A stretch of DNA of 6,501 bases, taken from assembly GCA_021796175.1 (NCBI GenBank), contig JAJYOM010000088.1, positions 1 through 6,501 on the forward strand, written 5' to 3'. The notes beneath the pieces are model-generated. The model did no database searches, was not told the origin of the DNA, and saw nothing but the letters and a program-made list of their open reading frames with translations. The DNA comes from Thermoplasmata archaeon. Its GTDB lineage: Archaea; Thermoplasmatota; Thermoplasmata; Sysuiplasmatales; Sysuiplasmataceae. Both the position numbers and the translations under genes were made by a program. The stretch's first letter is position 1; every line of letters starts with the position of its first letter. This document shows, one piece after another, positions 1-5,719 of the stretch.

Positions 1-651
1 TAACAGAGAATCTGCCCCTGTTACGCCTGCCGCAAGACTCTTCTCATCCAGCCTGGTTATTTTCTGTTCGAAATCCATTTCCTCTTTCAAGGGCGCCCTT
101 GGTTTGTTTATCTTTTCACTTACCGAGAAAAGGGCGGGAAGCATCTCCCTGTATTCTGCCAGACCCTCCTCACTCTCGACTTCAACCACAATTCCGTCAT
201 CTCCAATATCAATTCGTGAAACCGAAGTTCTGAGTCTTATACCAAGGAGCTGAGCTACTTCGGGCGGGACCTGGGAAGTTTCACCATCGAGTGAGTATTT
301 GCCCATAAGTATGAGATCGGTGTGAACGGTCGATGCAAATTTCGCAAGTATTCTGGAAGTCACCAGCGTGTCTGCGCCAGCATAAGCACGATCTGTAATC
401 AGGTAGCAGTGGTCCACGCCCATGCGAAGTGCTTCCTTCAGAATATCGGCTGCGGAAGGGGGACCCATAGTAGCCACGCTTACACGCCCGCCTTTCTTTT
501 CCCGTATCCTCAGTGCTTCCTCTATTGCCTTTCTGTCGAAAGAGTTCAGGTTGAGCTCAACATTCTCCCTCTTTATCCTCATTGTCACAGGATCGAATTC
601 AATCCTGTTCACATTCGGTATCTGCTTGGCAAAGACCAGTATGTCTGTCAT
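1..651 (-). CDS. etfB: Electron transfer flavoprotein beta subunit (partial, 3' end outside window)
   Basis: Translation of the minus strand from the ATG at 651 gives 217 uninterrupted residues running off the window at base 1; full EtfB proteins are about 250-265 residues, so the C-terminus is missing. The N-terminus (MTDILVFAKQIPN) matches the first strand of EtfB/FixA, followed by an NSFD motif near residue 36, a TMGPPSAADIL segment near 61 and the nucleotide-binding DGETSQVPP loop at about 122-130. EtfB pairs with EtfA to form an FAD (plus AMP or second FAD) heterodimer that carries electrons from acyl-CoA dehydrogenases and similar enzymes to a membrane quinone reductase, or takes part in FixABCX-type bifurcation. 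EtfA would be expected just beyond base 1, which cannot be seen. The ATG overlaps the stop of the upstream Rieske gene (ATGA, 651-648), implying translational coupling. FixA versus ordinary EtfB cannot be separated here. Confidence 0.9.
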   Translation of the reverse strand, partial: MTDILVFAKQIPNVNRIEFDPVTMRIKRENVELNLNSFDRKAIEEALRIREKKGGRVSVATMGPPSAADILKEALRMGVDHCYLITDRAYAGADTLVTSRILAKFASTVHTDLILMGKYSLDGETSQVPPEVAQLLGIRLRTSVSRIDIGDDGIVVEVESEEGLAEYREMLPALFSVSEKINKPRAPLKEEMDFEQKITRLDEKSLAAGVTGADSLL

Positions 652-965
652 ATGTCTACCAGTACATCGTCATTTTCAGCTTTCACACTATAAGTTTTCA
701 GTGAACCCGCATCTCCTCCGTCCTGTGGGGGTGTCACGAGTTTCCCGCTGTTCGGGTCATAGGAGGCAAAGTGGAATCCGCACACGATCTTGCCGTCTTC
801 AAGCGTACCTGTTGAAAGATCATCATCTTCATGAGCACATCTGAGCTGCGTTGCAAACAGTTTTCCGCCTGTTTTTACAAGCAGTATGCCCTTTCCATCT
901 GCTTCAGCCCTGAACAGCCCGCTTTCAGGCAGTTCTGAAACACCTGCAATCCTGTGCCAGGTCAT
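648..965 (-). CDS. Small Rieske [2Fe-2S] ferredoxin
   Basis: The 105-residue product carries the full Rieske ligand set C43-A-H45, sixteen residues, C62-G-F-H65, then the usual SYDPNSGKL segment and a PP pair (79-80). It is a single-domain soluble electron carrier with no signal peptide or membrane anchor. It lacks the extra disulfide cysteines of bc1-type Rieske proteins, so it resembles the ferredoxins of aromatic dioxygenase systems and NirD-like small subunits. I chose the ATG at 965 over an in-frame ATG at 998: homology begins with TWHRIAGVSEL, and a TATA-like TTATTATA at 995-988 is centred 26-27 bases upstream, overlapping the longer reading frame. The gene follows folE after 57 bases and overlaps etfB by four bases. 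Donating to or accepting from ETF is inferred from position only; the redox partner is unknown. Confidence 0.88.
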   Translation of the reverse strand: MTWHRIAGVSELPESGLFRAEADGKGILLVKTGGKLFATQLRCAHEDDDLSTGTLEDGKIVCGFHFASYDPNSGKLVTPPQDGGDAGSLKTYSVKAENDDVLVDI

Positions 966-987
966 GCAAGCCGAATACGGCAGTTGG

Positions 988-995
988 TATAATAA
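988..995 (-). promoter_or_regulatory. Putative TATA box for the Rieske-etfB unit
   Basis: The minus strand reads TTATTATA from 995 to 988, centred about 26.5 bases before the ATG at 965. This is the spacing expected if transcription starts at the start codon (leaderless mRNA). It lies between the folE stop (1023) and the Rieske start, so Rieske-etfB can be transcribed separately from folE. It is a motif match only, and read-through from folE remains possible. Confidence 0.45.
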
Positions 996-1022
996 CATCC
1001 CTGAATCGGTTAAAATGAATTC

Positions 1023-1589
1023 TCAGCTAGACAGAAGCCTGAGCGCCTCTTCTTTTGTCCCGGGATGCGTTTCAAAGTTTCCCCTTATCGCACTTGAAAT
1101 CGTCTCTGACCTGAACGCCTTAGCACCGCGCATCTCCATGCACATATGCCTGGCCTTGATTGTAACCATAACTCCTTTCGCTCCAAGCCTTTCATAGAGG
1201 AAGTCTGCGATCTGGCTCGTCAGTTTCTCCTGCACCTGAGGTCTTGAGGCGAAATACTTTACAGTTCGCGGTATCTTCGACAGGCCAACGATACGTTCAC
1301 CCGGTATGTATGCTATTGAAACAGAACCGAAAATTGGAAGAAGATGATGCTCGCACATGGAGTAGAACGGCATATCACGTATGGCAAGTATGTCCCTGTA
1401 GCCGGGATTCTTGAACGAAGTAATCCCGGGTTCATTCTCCCGTGTCATTCCGGCGAAGATCTCTGCATACATGCCTGACACTCTTTTCGGTGTGTTCCTG
1501 TAGACCTCTGTGCCCTCCTCCACGCCGATCTCCTTCAGTATTGTCCTTATTGCCTGTTCAATTTTCTTCTGTGAAGAAGCGCTTCTCAT
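1023..1589 (-). CDS. folE: GTP cyclohydrolase I, type IA (bacterial/eukaryotic FolE)
   Basis: The 188-residue protein is a complete GTP cyclohydrolase I, the enzyme that converts GTP to 7,8-dihydroneopterin triphosphate plus formate as the first step of pterin and folate synthesis. It has the SMCEHHLLPIFG zinc/active-site loop (C79, H81, H82), the AYIPGERIVGLSKIPR segment (about 93-108), the RPQVQEKLTSQI signature (116-127) and HMCMEMRG (148-155). C79, H82 and C150 correspond to the three zinc ligands of the E. coli enzyme. The family is usually about 190-220 residues, so this is a compact form with a short N-terminal helix. Methanogens make the same intermediate with the unrelated MptA/FolE2 type (GCYH-IB), so type IA points to a folate rather than methanopterin route, possibly acquired from bacteria. 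The gene is divergent from the pteridine reductase-like SDR and close to folB and folK. Confidence 0.96.
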   Translation of the reverse strand: MRSASSQKKIEQAIRTILKEIGVEEGTEVYRNTPKRVSGMYAEIFAGMTRENEPGITSFKNPGYRDILAIRDMPFYSMCEHHLLPIFGSVSIAYIPGERIVGLSKIPRTVKYFASRPQVQEKLTSQIADFLYERLGAKGVMVTIKARHMCMEMRGAKAFRSETISSAIRGNFETHPGTKEEALRLLSS

Positions 1590-1621
1590 CTTTGTAATGC
1601 CTCAATTTATTGATGTTGGTA

Positions 1622-1629
1622 TTATATTT
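1622..1629 (-). promoter_or_regulatory. Putative TATA box for folE
   Basis: The minus strand carries AAATATAA at 1629-1622, about 36 bases before the folE ATG (1589), which would give a leader of roughly 10 bases. A second AT-rich candidate, CATATAAC at 1644-1637, would give a leader of about 25 bases. No clear Shine-Dalgarno sequence lies before the ATG. Which box is used cannot be decided from sequence. Confidence 0.4.
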
Positions 1630-1691
1630 GAATTTAGTTATATGCTATCCAGGTGAATTTCCGCTCCTGTTTGAGCACGTCCGGTGTTAGG

Positions 1692-1699
1692 TATTTATT
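1692..1699 (+). promoter_or_regulatory. Putative TATA box for the pteridine reductase-like gene
   Basis: TATTTATT at 1692-1699 is centred 26-27 bases before the ATG at 1722, the same spacing as the Rieske promoter on the other strand. This fits a leaderless transcript starting at the ATG and supports that start over the in-frame ATG at 1653. Together with the folE boxes it makes 1590-1721 a divergent promoter region. Confidence 0.5.
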
Positions 1700-1721
1700 C
1701 TGCAATTCCCTTGCCTCTGCC

Positions 1722-2471
1722 ATGCCCCCGCTGAAAGACAAGACAGTCCTGGTCACAGGCGCCGCAAGGCGAGTCGGCAGAGGCATAGTCCTTCAGCTGG
1801 CCCAGCAGGGCTGCCACATTGTAATCCACTACAAATCTTCCGAAAGGGAAGCAGTGAATCTAGCTGAAGAAGTGCGCTCCATGGGAAGAAGGGCACGTGT
1901 GCTGCCGGCGGACCTGAGCAGTAAGGCAGAGTGCGAGAAACTTGTTTCTGATGCTTCAGGGAAGGCAGGAAAGCTGGATTTCCTTGTGAACAGCGCGTCC
2001 GTCTTTCCCTCCGGCGACATACTTTCCGCGGACGGGAACGAGCTTGACAGAACAGTGGTTGTAAACTCATGGAGCCCTCTCTGGCTGTCAAATGTTTTCT
2101 ACTCGGCCGTGGAGGCCGGTGCAATAGTGAACCTGCTGGACACAAGAGTGACAGGCTATGACTTCTCAAATTTTCCCTATTATATCAGCAAGAGGATACT
2201 TTCCGACATAACAGAGAATCTGGCACTCAGGTTTGCTCCAAAAGTCCGGGTGAACGCTGTTGCCCCCGGACTGATCCTGCCGCCCGAGGGAAAGGGTGCA
2301 TCCTATCTGCAGAGGGTCGCCAGGATAGTGCCCATGAAAACAAACGGAACTGTTTCCGATGTGGCCGAAGCAGTTTCATTCCTCCTGTCCTCCGATTTTG
2401 TCACGGGGCAGACAATATTCGTCGACGGTGGACAGCACCTTCTCCACCATATATTCGGCGACAACAGGTGA
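1722..2471 (+). CDS. Pteridine reductase-like short-chain dehydrogenase (PTR1/FolM type)
   Basis: The 249-residue product is a full-length SDR with a Rossmann fold. Near the N-terminus it has VTGAARRVGRG, the TGxxxRxG variant typical of PTR1 and FolM rather than the classical TGxxxGxG. HYKSS (36-40) corresponds to the PTR1 HYxRS loop that contacts the NADPH 2'-phosphate. NSASVF (90-95) matches the PTR1 NNASSF segment, whose Phe stacks on the pterin. The catalytic set D140, Y153, K157 has the same 13 and 4 spacing as Asp181-Tyr194-Lys198 of Leishmania PTR1. The C-terminus ends in the usual TGQTIFVDGGQHL. The likely reaction is NADPH-dependent reduction of a dihydropterin or dihydrofolate. Lying between folE and folB-folK, it may replace dihydrofolate reductase, which is inference. 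The ATG at 1722 is preferred because homology begins there and a TATA box lies 26-27 bases upstream; the ATG at 1653 adds a 23-residue unconserved tail. Confidence 0.88.
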   Translation: MPPLKDKTVLVTGAARRVGRGIVLQLAQQGCHIVIHYKSSEREAVNLAEEVRSMGRRARVLPADLSSKAECEKLVSDASGKAGKLDFLVNSASVFPSGDILSADGNELDRTVVVNSWSPLWLSNVFYSAVEAGAIVNLLDTRVTGYDFSNFPYYISKRILSDITENLALRFAPKVRVNAVAPGLILPPEGKGASYLQRVARIVPMKTNGTVSDVAEAVSFLLSSDFVTGQTIFVDGGQHLLHHIFGDNR

Positions 2472-2479
2472 ACAGGTCC

Positions 2480-2508
2480 CTCCTCAGTGCAGCGAGATGC
2501 TGCAGGAG
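2480..2508 (+). other. Possible stem-loop downstream of the SDR gene
   Basis: TGCAGC (2488-2493) pairs perfectly with GCTGCA (2499-2504) across a five-base GAGAT loop. An outer CTCC (2480-2483) can pair with GGAG (2505-2508) if TCAG is bulged. It starts nine bases after the SDR stop. No T-run follows, so it is not a convincing terminator; it might affect mRNA stability or processing. Six perfect base pairs can arise by chance. Confidence 0.2.
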
Positions 2509-2554
2509 TGTAACCGGGGATGCATTCTGGTGCCCGCGACCTCATCTCGAAAGG

Positions 2555-2560
2555 TTTATT
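2555..2560 (+). promoter_or_regulatory. Putative TATA box for folB-folK
   Basis: TTTATT at 2555-2560, preceded by purine-rich CGAAAGG that could act as a BRE-like element, lies in the 166-base gap between the SDR gene and folB. Transcription would begin near 2583, leaving a leader of about 55 bases before the folB ATG at 2638. The motif resembles the boxes ahead of the neighbouring genes. It is also possible that folB is co-transcribed with the SDR gene. Confidence 0.4.
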
Positions 2561-2637
2561 GAATAAGTTAATGTTGCTGGAATCGTCTTGTCCGATTTTG
2601 GGACACTGGGTGCTTTGGCTGGAGCAGCGAGAAGAGC

Positions 2638-3006
2638 ATGATAGGTAGAATTGCGATCAGGAATCTGCGTTTACGGTGCATCGTCGGTATCAATGAACAG
2701 GAAAGAACACAGAAGCAGGACGTGGTAGTGAATGTCGAAATGTGGGCTGACGTTGCAGAAGCTGTCAGGACTGACAATGTCCGCGATACAGTGGATTACA
2801 AGGTGGTTAATAAGGAGATCATCGCAGCAGTCGAGAAGTCGTCATTCCTTCTGGTTGAATCACTGGCTTCCGCCGTCGCCGATATATGCCTTTCGCATGA
2901 ACGGATTTCCAGGGTCAGAGTAATGGTTGAAAAACCCGGCGCGTTGAGGTTTGCAGACAGTGTCGGAATTGAGCTCACAAAGGAAAAGACTGGGCAACAT
3001 GACTGA
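2638..3006 (+). CDS. folB: Dihydroneopterin aldolase
   Basis: The 122-residue protein has the usual FolB length and fold markers. Residues equivalent to the catalytic set of the S. aureus enzyme are visible: E22 in GINEQER, Y54 in DTVDYK and K99 in EKPGA. E74 in LLVESLA corresponds to the pterin-anchoring glutamate. FolB cleaves 7,8-dihydroneopterin to 6-hydroxymethyl-7,8-dihydropterin and glycolaldehyde, the step between FolE (after removal of phosphates) and FolK. This is bacterial-type FolB, not the unrelated archaeal COG2098 (MptD-like) aldolase. The start is the only in-frame ATG after the stop at 2569. A weak GGAG sits 13 bases upstream, suggesting a leadered mRNA. The 3' end overlaps folK by eight bases, so the two are almost certainly one transcript. 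The phosphatase step between FolE and FolB is not encoded here. Confidence 0.94.
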   Translation: MIGRIAIRNLRLRCIVGINEQERTQKQDVVVNVEMWADVAEAVRTDNVRDTVDYKVVNKEIIAAVEKSSFLLVESLASAVADICLSHERISRVRVMVEKPGALRFADSVGIELTKEKTGQHD

Positions 3007-3508
3007 AGTTTACCTTTCACTCGGCTCAAACATAGATCCTGAGGTCAACATCAGCAGGGCAGTCGTGGAACTGAAGAAGAAGATCGATGTACTGTCAATC
3101 TCCACGGTTTACCAGACTGAACCCCTGGGTGTCAAGCAGCAGCCGGACTACTACAACTGTGTTCTGAAGGCGGAAACGCTGCTGGATGCCCGGACGCTGA
3201 AGTACGATGTGCTGAGAGTGGTGGAATTATCCCTGGGCAGGCAGAGGACTGAAGACAGGTACGCGCCCAGAACAATAGACATCGACATCCTCCTCTTTGG
3301 AAGACAGACGGTAGACGAACAGGGGCTCAGGGTACCGGATCCGGATATAATGAACAGGCCGTTCCTTTCACTGGCCCTTTCAGAGCTTTCTCCTGACCTG
3401 AAGCTGCCCGGCTCCTGTTTACCAGTATCTGACTTACGGGCTGGCGAAGCGGAAGCGGGAATATACCCGCTTACCGAATTCACTTCAAGGCTGCGGGCGA
3501 TTCTCTGA
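2999..3508 (+). CDS. folK: 6-Hydroxymethyl-dihydropterin pyrophosphokinase (HPPK)
   Basis: The 169-residue product begins TEVYLSLGSNIDPE, the classic HPPK N-terminus, continues with VYQTEPLG (38-44) and contains the signature RYAPRTIDIDILLFG (87-101), in which D94 and D96 correspond to the two Mg-binding aspartates of the E. coli enzyme. RPFLSLALSELSPDL (120-134) matches the C-terminal conserved block. HPPK transfers pyrophosphate from ATP to 6-hydroxymethyl-7,8-dihydropterin, preparing it for FolP. The usual PHP before that block reads PDP here (D114), replacing the His that contacts the nucleotide in E. coli (His115). The ATG at 2999 is chosen over one at 2951 because homology begins there; it overlaps the folB stop by eight bases. 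folP does not follow: the next gene is convergent, 20 bases away. Confidence 0.93.
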   Translation: MTEVYLSLGSNIDPEVNISRAVVELKKKIDVLSISTVYQTEPLGVKQQPDYYNCVLKAETLLDARTLKYDVLRVVELSLGRQRTEDRYAPRTIDIDILLFGRQTVDEQGLRVPDPDIMNRPFLSLALSELSPDLKLPGSCLPVSDLRAGEAEAGIYPLTEFTSRLRAIL

Positions 3509-3528
3509 CGCTGTCGGCGGCCGGGCCG

Positions 3529-4056
3529 TCACTCAGTATATTCACAGACAGGGTTGTTGCAGGCATAAACCCTGATCTCGCCCTTATCCCCGTAAACAGG
3601 CGCCAGCACACCAGTTGCGCATTTCGGACAGAAGTAGGTGAAATCAAGTGTTCTGTGTGAAACCAGCACATCCCAAATCCTCTCCCTAGAGAGGTACCTG
3701 GACAGGTCGGTAAGCGTCACATATCCAACAACGCTGTCGCCGTCAGTCACGGTGGTCCTTTCCAGCCCGTTTGTTACGAGGTACTCGGCCACCTTGGGAA
3801 TGGACAGGCCCCGCGGCACCGCCGGGAGGGGTCTCCTCATTACCTTCCTGACCGGCACCTCATCCGGTTTCCTGTTCCTTAGTATGAACCTTTTTATCAG
3901 GCTCCTTTCGCTGAGAAGACCCACCGGTTTGCCCTGCGCATTGACGACTATAAGGCCAAATGTCTTGCTGTCGACCATCTTCTTGACGGCATCAAATACG
4001 CTTGCATCTTCATCCACAGTCTGGAAATCAGTGCTCATCACATCCGTGAGTTTCAT
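3529..4056 (-). CDS. Tandem CBS-domain protein with C-terminal zinc ribbon
   Basis: The 175-residue protein has two CBS motifs, roughly residues 1-60 (VMSTDFQTVDEDASVFDAV, with GKPVGLLSERSL at its end) and 70-125 (VMRRPLPAVPRGLSIPKVA, then VVGYVTLTDLSRYL). A C-terminal treble-cysteine-style ribbon follows, with C143-PK-C146 and C166-NNPV-C171, which probably binds Zn. Tandem CBS modules bind adenine nucleotides such as AMP, ATP or SAM and act as energy or metabolite sensors. The ribbon suggests a nucleic-acid or protein contact, but no catalytic domain is present and the partner is unknown. GAGGT lies ten bases before the ATG, and a TATA-like TTTATATG is centred about 66 bases upstream, so the mRNA is probably leadered. 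It converges on folK with a 20-base gap and is divergent from the zinc-ribbon membrane protein. Confidence 0.87.
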   Translation of the reverse strand: MKLTDVMSTDFQTVDEDASVFDAVKKMVDSKTFGLIVVNAQGKPVGLLSERSLIKRFILRNRKPDEVPVRKVMRRPLPAVPRGLSIPKVAEYLVTNGLERTTVTDGDSVVGYVTLTDLSRYLSRERIWDVLVSHRTLDFTYFCPKCATGVLAPVYGDKGEIRVYACNNPVCEYTE

Positions 4057-4118
4057 TCACATGCCGACCTCTGGCTCCATTATCGCCGCGGAACCGTGGA
4101 TGTACTGGCACATCCGGG

Positions 4119-4126
4119 CATATAAA
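4119..4126. promoter_or_regulatory. Divergent TATA-like element between the CBS and zinc-ribbon genes
   Basis: CATATAAA on the plus strand reads TTTATATG on the minus strand, a close match to the archaeal box A (TTTATATA). For the minus-strand CBS gene it places transcription start near 4097, a leader of about 40 bases ending in a GAGGT Shine-Dalgarno. On the plus strand it could place a start near 4148, about 50 bases before the GTG at 4197. The minus-strand reading is the better match. The 140-base gap holds nothing else recognised. Confidence 0.45.
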
Positions 4127-4196
4127 TGTTATCGGTTTGCGATAGCCGTATGAAAAGCTTAACATACGGAAACCATATGCTTTCAAAGGGAATAAG

Positions 4197-5054
4197 GTGG
4201 CAAAAGGGAATACGATTAACTGCCCTGCATGCGGGTTCAGCCTCAAGACGGGATCCAAATCATGCGACTTCTGCGGATACGAATTCGAGGAGGCGGATTC
4301 ACCTGTCACACAGGTCGGGACGCTTTCATCAGCGACTGTAAGTGACAGGCAGGAGTCAGCGAGTCCGGACTCGGCTAAGAATGGCCAGGCAAAACAGTCT
4401 GCCGGCCGGAAGAAAAATGGCAGCAGCCGCGGCAAATCTCCAGGCGGAGCCCGATCTGCCGACGGAAGGAAGATCAAGCCGCAGAACGGTTTTTCCGGTG
4501 CAGGAACTGATGTTGAAGAACACGCTGAAAGTGAGCCCGTAGATTCCGGACCTGATACGCAGACAAGGATCAAGGAGCTGGAAAAACAGCTCTCGGATGC
4601 TGAAAAGGAGCTTGACGTCATATCCAGATTACTTGGCCAGCCGAAGGACAGACAGGAGCCTGCCGAAGCTGCTTCTGCAGCTGTTTCATATCCTGTTGCA
4701 GTAAGGGCATCTGCGCCTCAGCCTGTTTCGGCCCAGGCTTCGCGGTCACAGACAGCCCAGGCGGCGACGCGGAACAGTCAGCCTAGCGTGGTGCCGGTCA
4801 CCTCACCGTCGTCAGCAAAATTCACCGCGTCGGCGGCAGCCGCAATTCAGCCGAAAAGCAAGCTGCTTTTCAGATTCAGGGGAATGACCCTTGGTGCAAT
4901 GGTCATCGGCCTGGTTGTATATGCCCTGTCATTCATACTCTCAAGCAATATAGGACATCTTGAGATGTACCTGCTCATACTTCCGGCATCTGTTCTTGTC
5001 GCGCTGGGACTTTATGCATCCCTCGAGAGCAAGCCTGTTTCGCAGAGACTCTAG
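4197..5054 (+). CDS. Zinc-ribbon protein with low-complexity linker and two C-terminal membrane helices
   Basis: I do not recognise a named family. The 285-residue product starts with a short zinc ribbon, CPAC (9-12) and CDFC (23-26), of the kind found at the N-terminus of many archaeal proteins of unknown role. A long Ser/Ala/Gln/Pro-rich linker follows (about 32-220), interrupted by a short coiled coil, RIKELEKQLSDAEKELDVIS (124-143). Two hydrophobic segments lie near 230-249 and 256-275. The ribbon and coil would therefore be anchored to the membrane by a C-terminal helical hairpin, with both ends probably on the same side. The start is GTG: AAAGGG at 4185-4190 precedes it by six bases, and the only nearby ATG (4177) is in another frame. 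The last codon TAG overlaps the aIF6 stop on the other strand. A scaffold or sensor role is conceivable; no function is assigned. Confidence 0.8.
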   Translation: MAKGNTINCPACGFSLKTGSKSCDFCGYEFEEADSPVTQVGTLSSATVSDRQESASPDSAKNGQAKQSAGRKKNGSSRGKSPGGARSADGRKIKPQNGFSGAGTDVEEHAESEPVDSGPDTQTRIKELEKQLSDAEKELDVISRLLGQPKDRQEPAEAASAAVSYPVAVRASAPQPVSAQASRSQTAQAATRNSQPSVVPVTSPSSAKFTASAAAAIQPKSKLLFRFRGMTLGAMVIGLVVYALSFILSSNIGHLEMYLLILPASVLVALGLYASLESKPVSQRL

Positions 5055-5707
5055 ACACCGAGCGCATCCTCTATCCTGCCTATCTCTATGGGCGTGGTGC
5101 TGCTGCCTGTCAGCGCACCCTTCGAATTGGAGAGTAGACATGCTCCTACCAGAGGCACGCCGTAGCTCACAGTCCCTATCTTCGCCTTCACCTTCAGCAC
5201 ATCCTCGATAAGCTTGATTTCCGCATCAGTGATCTCGGGATGGCAAAGCGCACCGTTGTTGTTCGCAATGCATGCGGAGCCAACTGTCTTTAGCCCGGCA
5301 ACCGTCCCCTTGACAGCCTCAACACCCAGGACATCTGAAATCTGTCTGAGCGACTTGTTCGTCATGTCCGGGTTGACAACAGCACCCCTGTCGTTTACGA
5401 CTATGTTGTTGCCGGCAGCATTGAACTTGTCGCTGAGAGCAAGGAAACTGGAGCCCTTAGACAGTCTTCCCCTCTCCTCCTCTGTCGTGAACCTGCTGGC
5501 CACTATGCCTCTGGTGTTCATAGCCACCATCGCACCCACGAGATTGGTGCCAGCTATGGTCGTTTGCACCACTGCCACCTGGAGCGATCTTTCGACCTTT
5601 TCGGTGAACTGCCGTGTGGACATACCTGGCAGAAGCGCGAGAGCATCCGAAGCCGTTGCATATATGCCGAGGAAGCTGCTTCCGCCAAAATCAGCAAAAG
5701 CAATCAT
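5051..5707 (-). CDS. eif6: Translation initiation factor aIF6 (ribosome anti-association factor)
   Basis: The 218-residue protein is full length for aIF6 (about 220). It has the repeated pentein-fold modules, each with an alternating G-N/D-L/I-V pattern: GTNLVGAMVAMNTRGIV near 53-69, GNNIVVNDRGAVVNPD near 99-114, a TVGSACIANNNGALCHPEIT block near 141-160, and VPLVGACLLSNSKGAL near 185-200. aIF6 binds the large ribosomal subunit near L14 and prevents joining with the small subunit during biogenesis or stress. It is the last gene of the PDCD5-L39e-L31e-aIF6 run; GGAG (5719-5716) lies eight bases before the ATG, in the 12-base gap after L31e. Its TAG stop shares the CTAG palindrome with the stop of the convergent gene. 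In many archaea L18a/LX, prefoldin alpha and ftsY follow aIF6; here a convergent gene ends the run. Confidence 0.97.
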   Translation of the reverse strand: MIAFADFGGSSFLGIYATASDALALLPGMSTRQFTEKVERSLQVAVVQTTIAGTNLVGAMVAMNTRGIVASRFTTEEERGRLSKGSSFLALSDKFNAAGNNIVVNDRGAVVNPDMTNKSLRQISDVLGVEAVKGTVAGLKTVGSACIANNNGALCHPEITDAEIKLIEDVLKVKAKIGTVSYGVPLVGACLLSNSKGALTGSSTTPIEIGRIEDALGV

Positions 5708-5719
5708 CCGTACGACTCC

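Noticed and set aside
422..844. 140-residue plus-strand open frame
   Set aside because: It runs antisense across etfB and the Rieske gene and lacks any family motif.
966..998. N-terminal extension of the Rieske gene from the ATG at 998
   Set aside because: Those 11 codons overlap the putative TATA box and fall outside Rieske homology.
1653..1721. Longer start for the SDR gene at the ATG at 1653
   Set aside because: It adds 23 residues with no similarity to SDR N-termini and spans the TATA box positioned for the ATG at 1722.
1753..2169. 138-residue minus-strand open frame
   Set aside because: It is antisense to the catalytic part of the SDR, which has strong motif support; the translation looks like random sequence.
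2571..2648. 25-codon ORF starting ATG at 2571 and overlapping the folB start
   Set aside because: The only TATA candidate is about 13 bases upstream, too close for transcription to include the ATG, and the peptide has no recognisable features.
3518..3528. GC-rich palindrome CGGCCGGGCCG between folK and the CBS gene
   Set aside because: It leaves no proper loop and no T-run follows, so it is not a credible terminator; it may simply reflect GC-rich spacing.
4028..4621. 197-residue minus-strand open frame
   Set aside because: It covers the start region of two better-supported genes and is Ser/Pro/Phe-rich, as expected for the reverse of a low-complexity linker.
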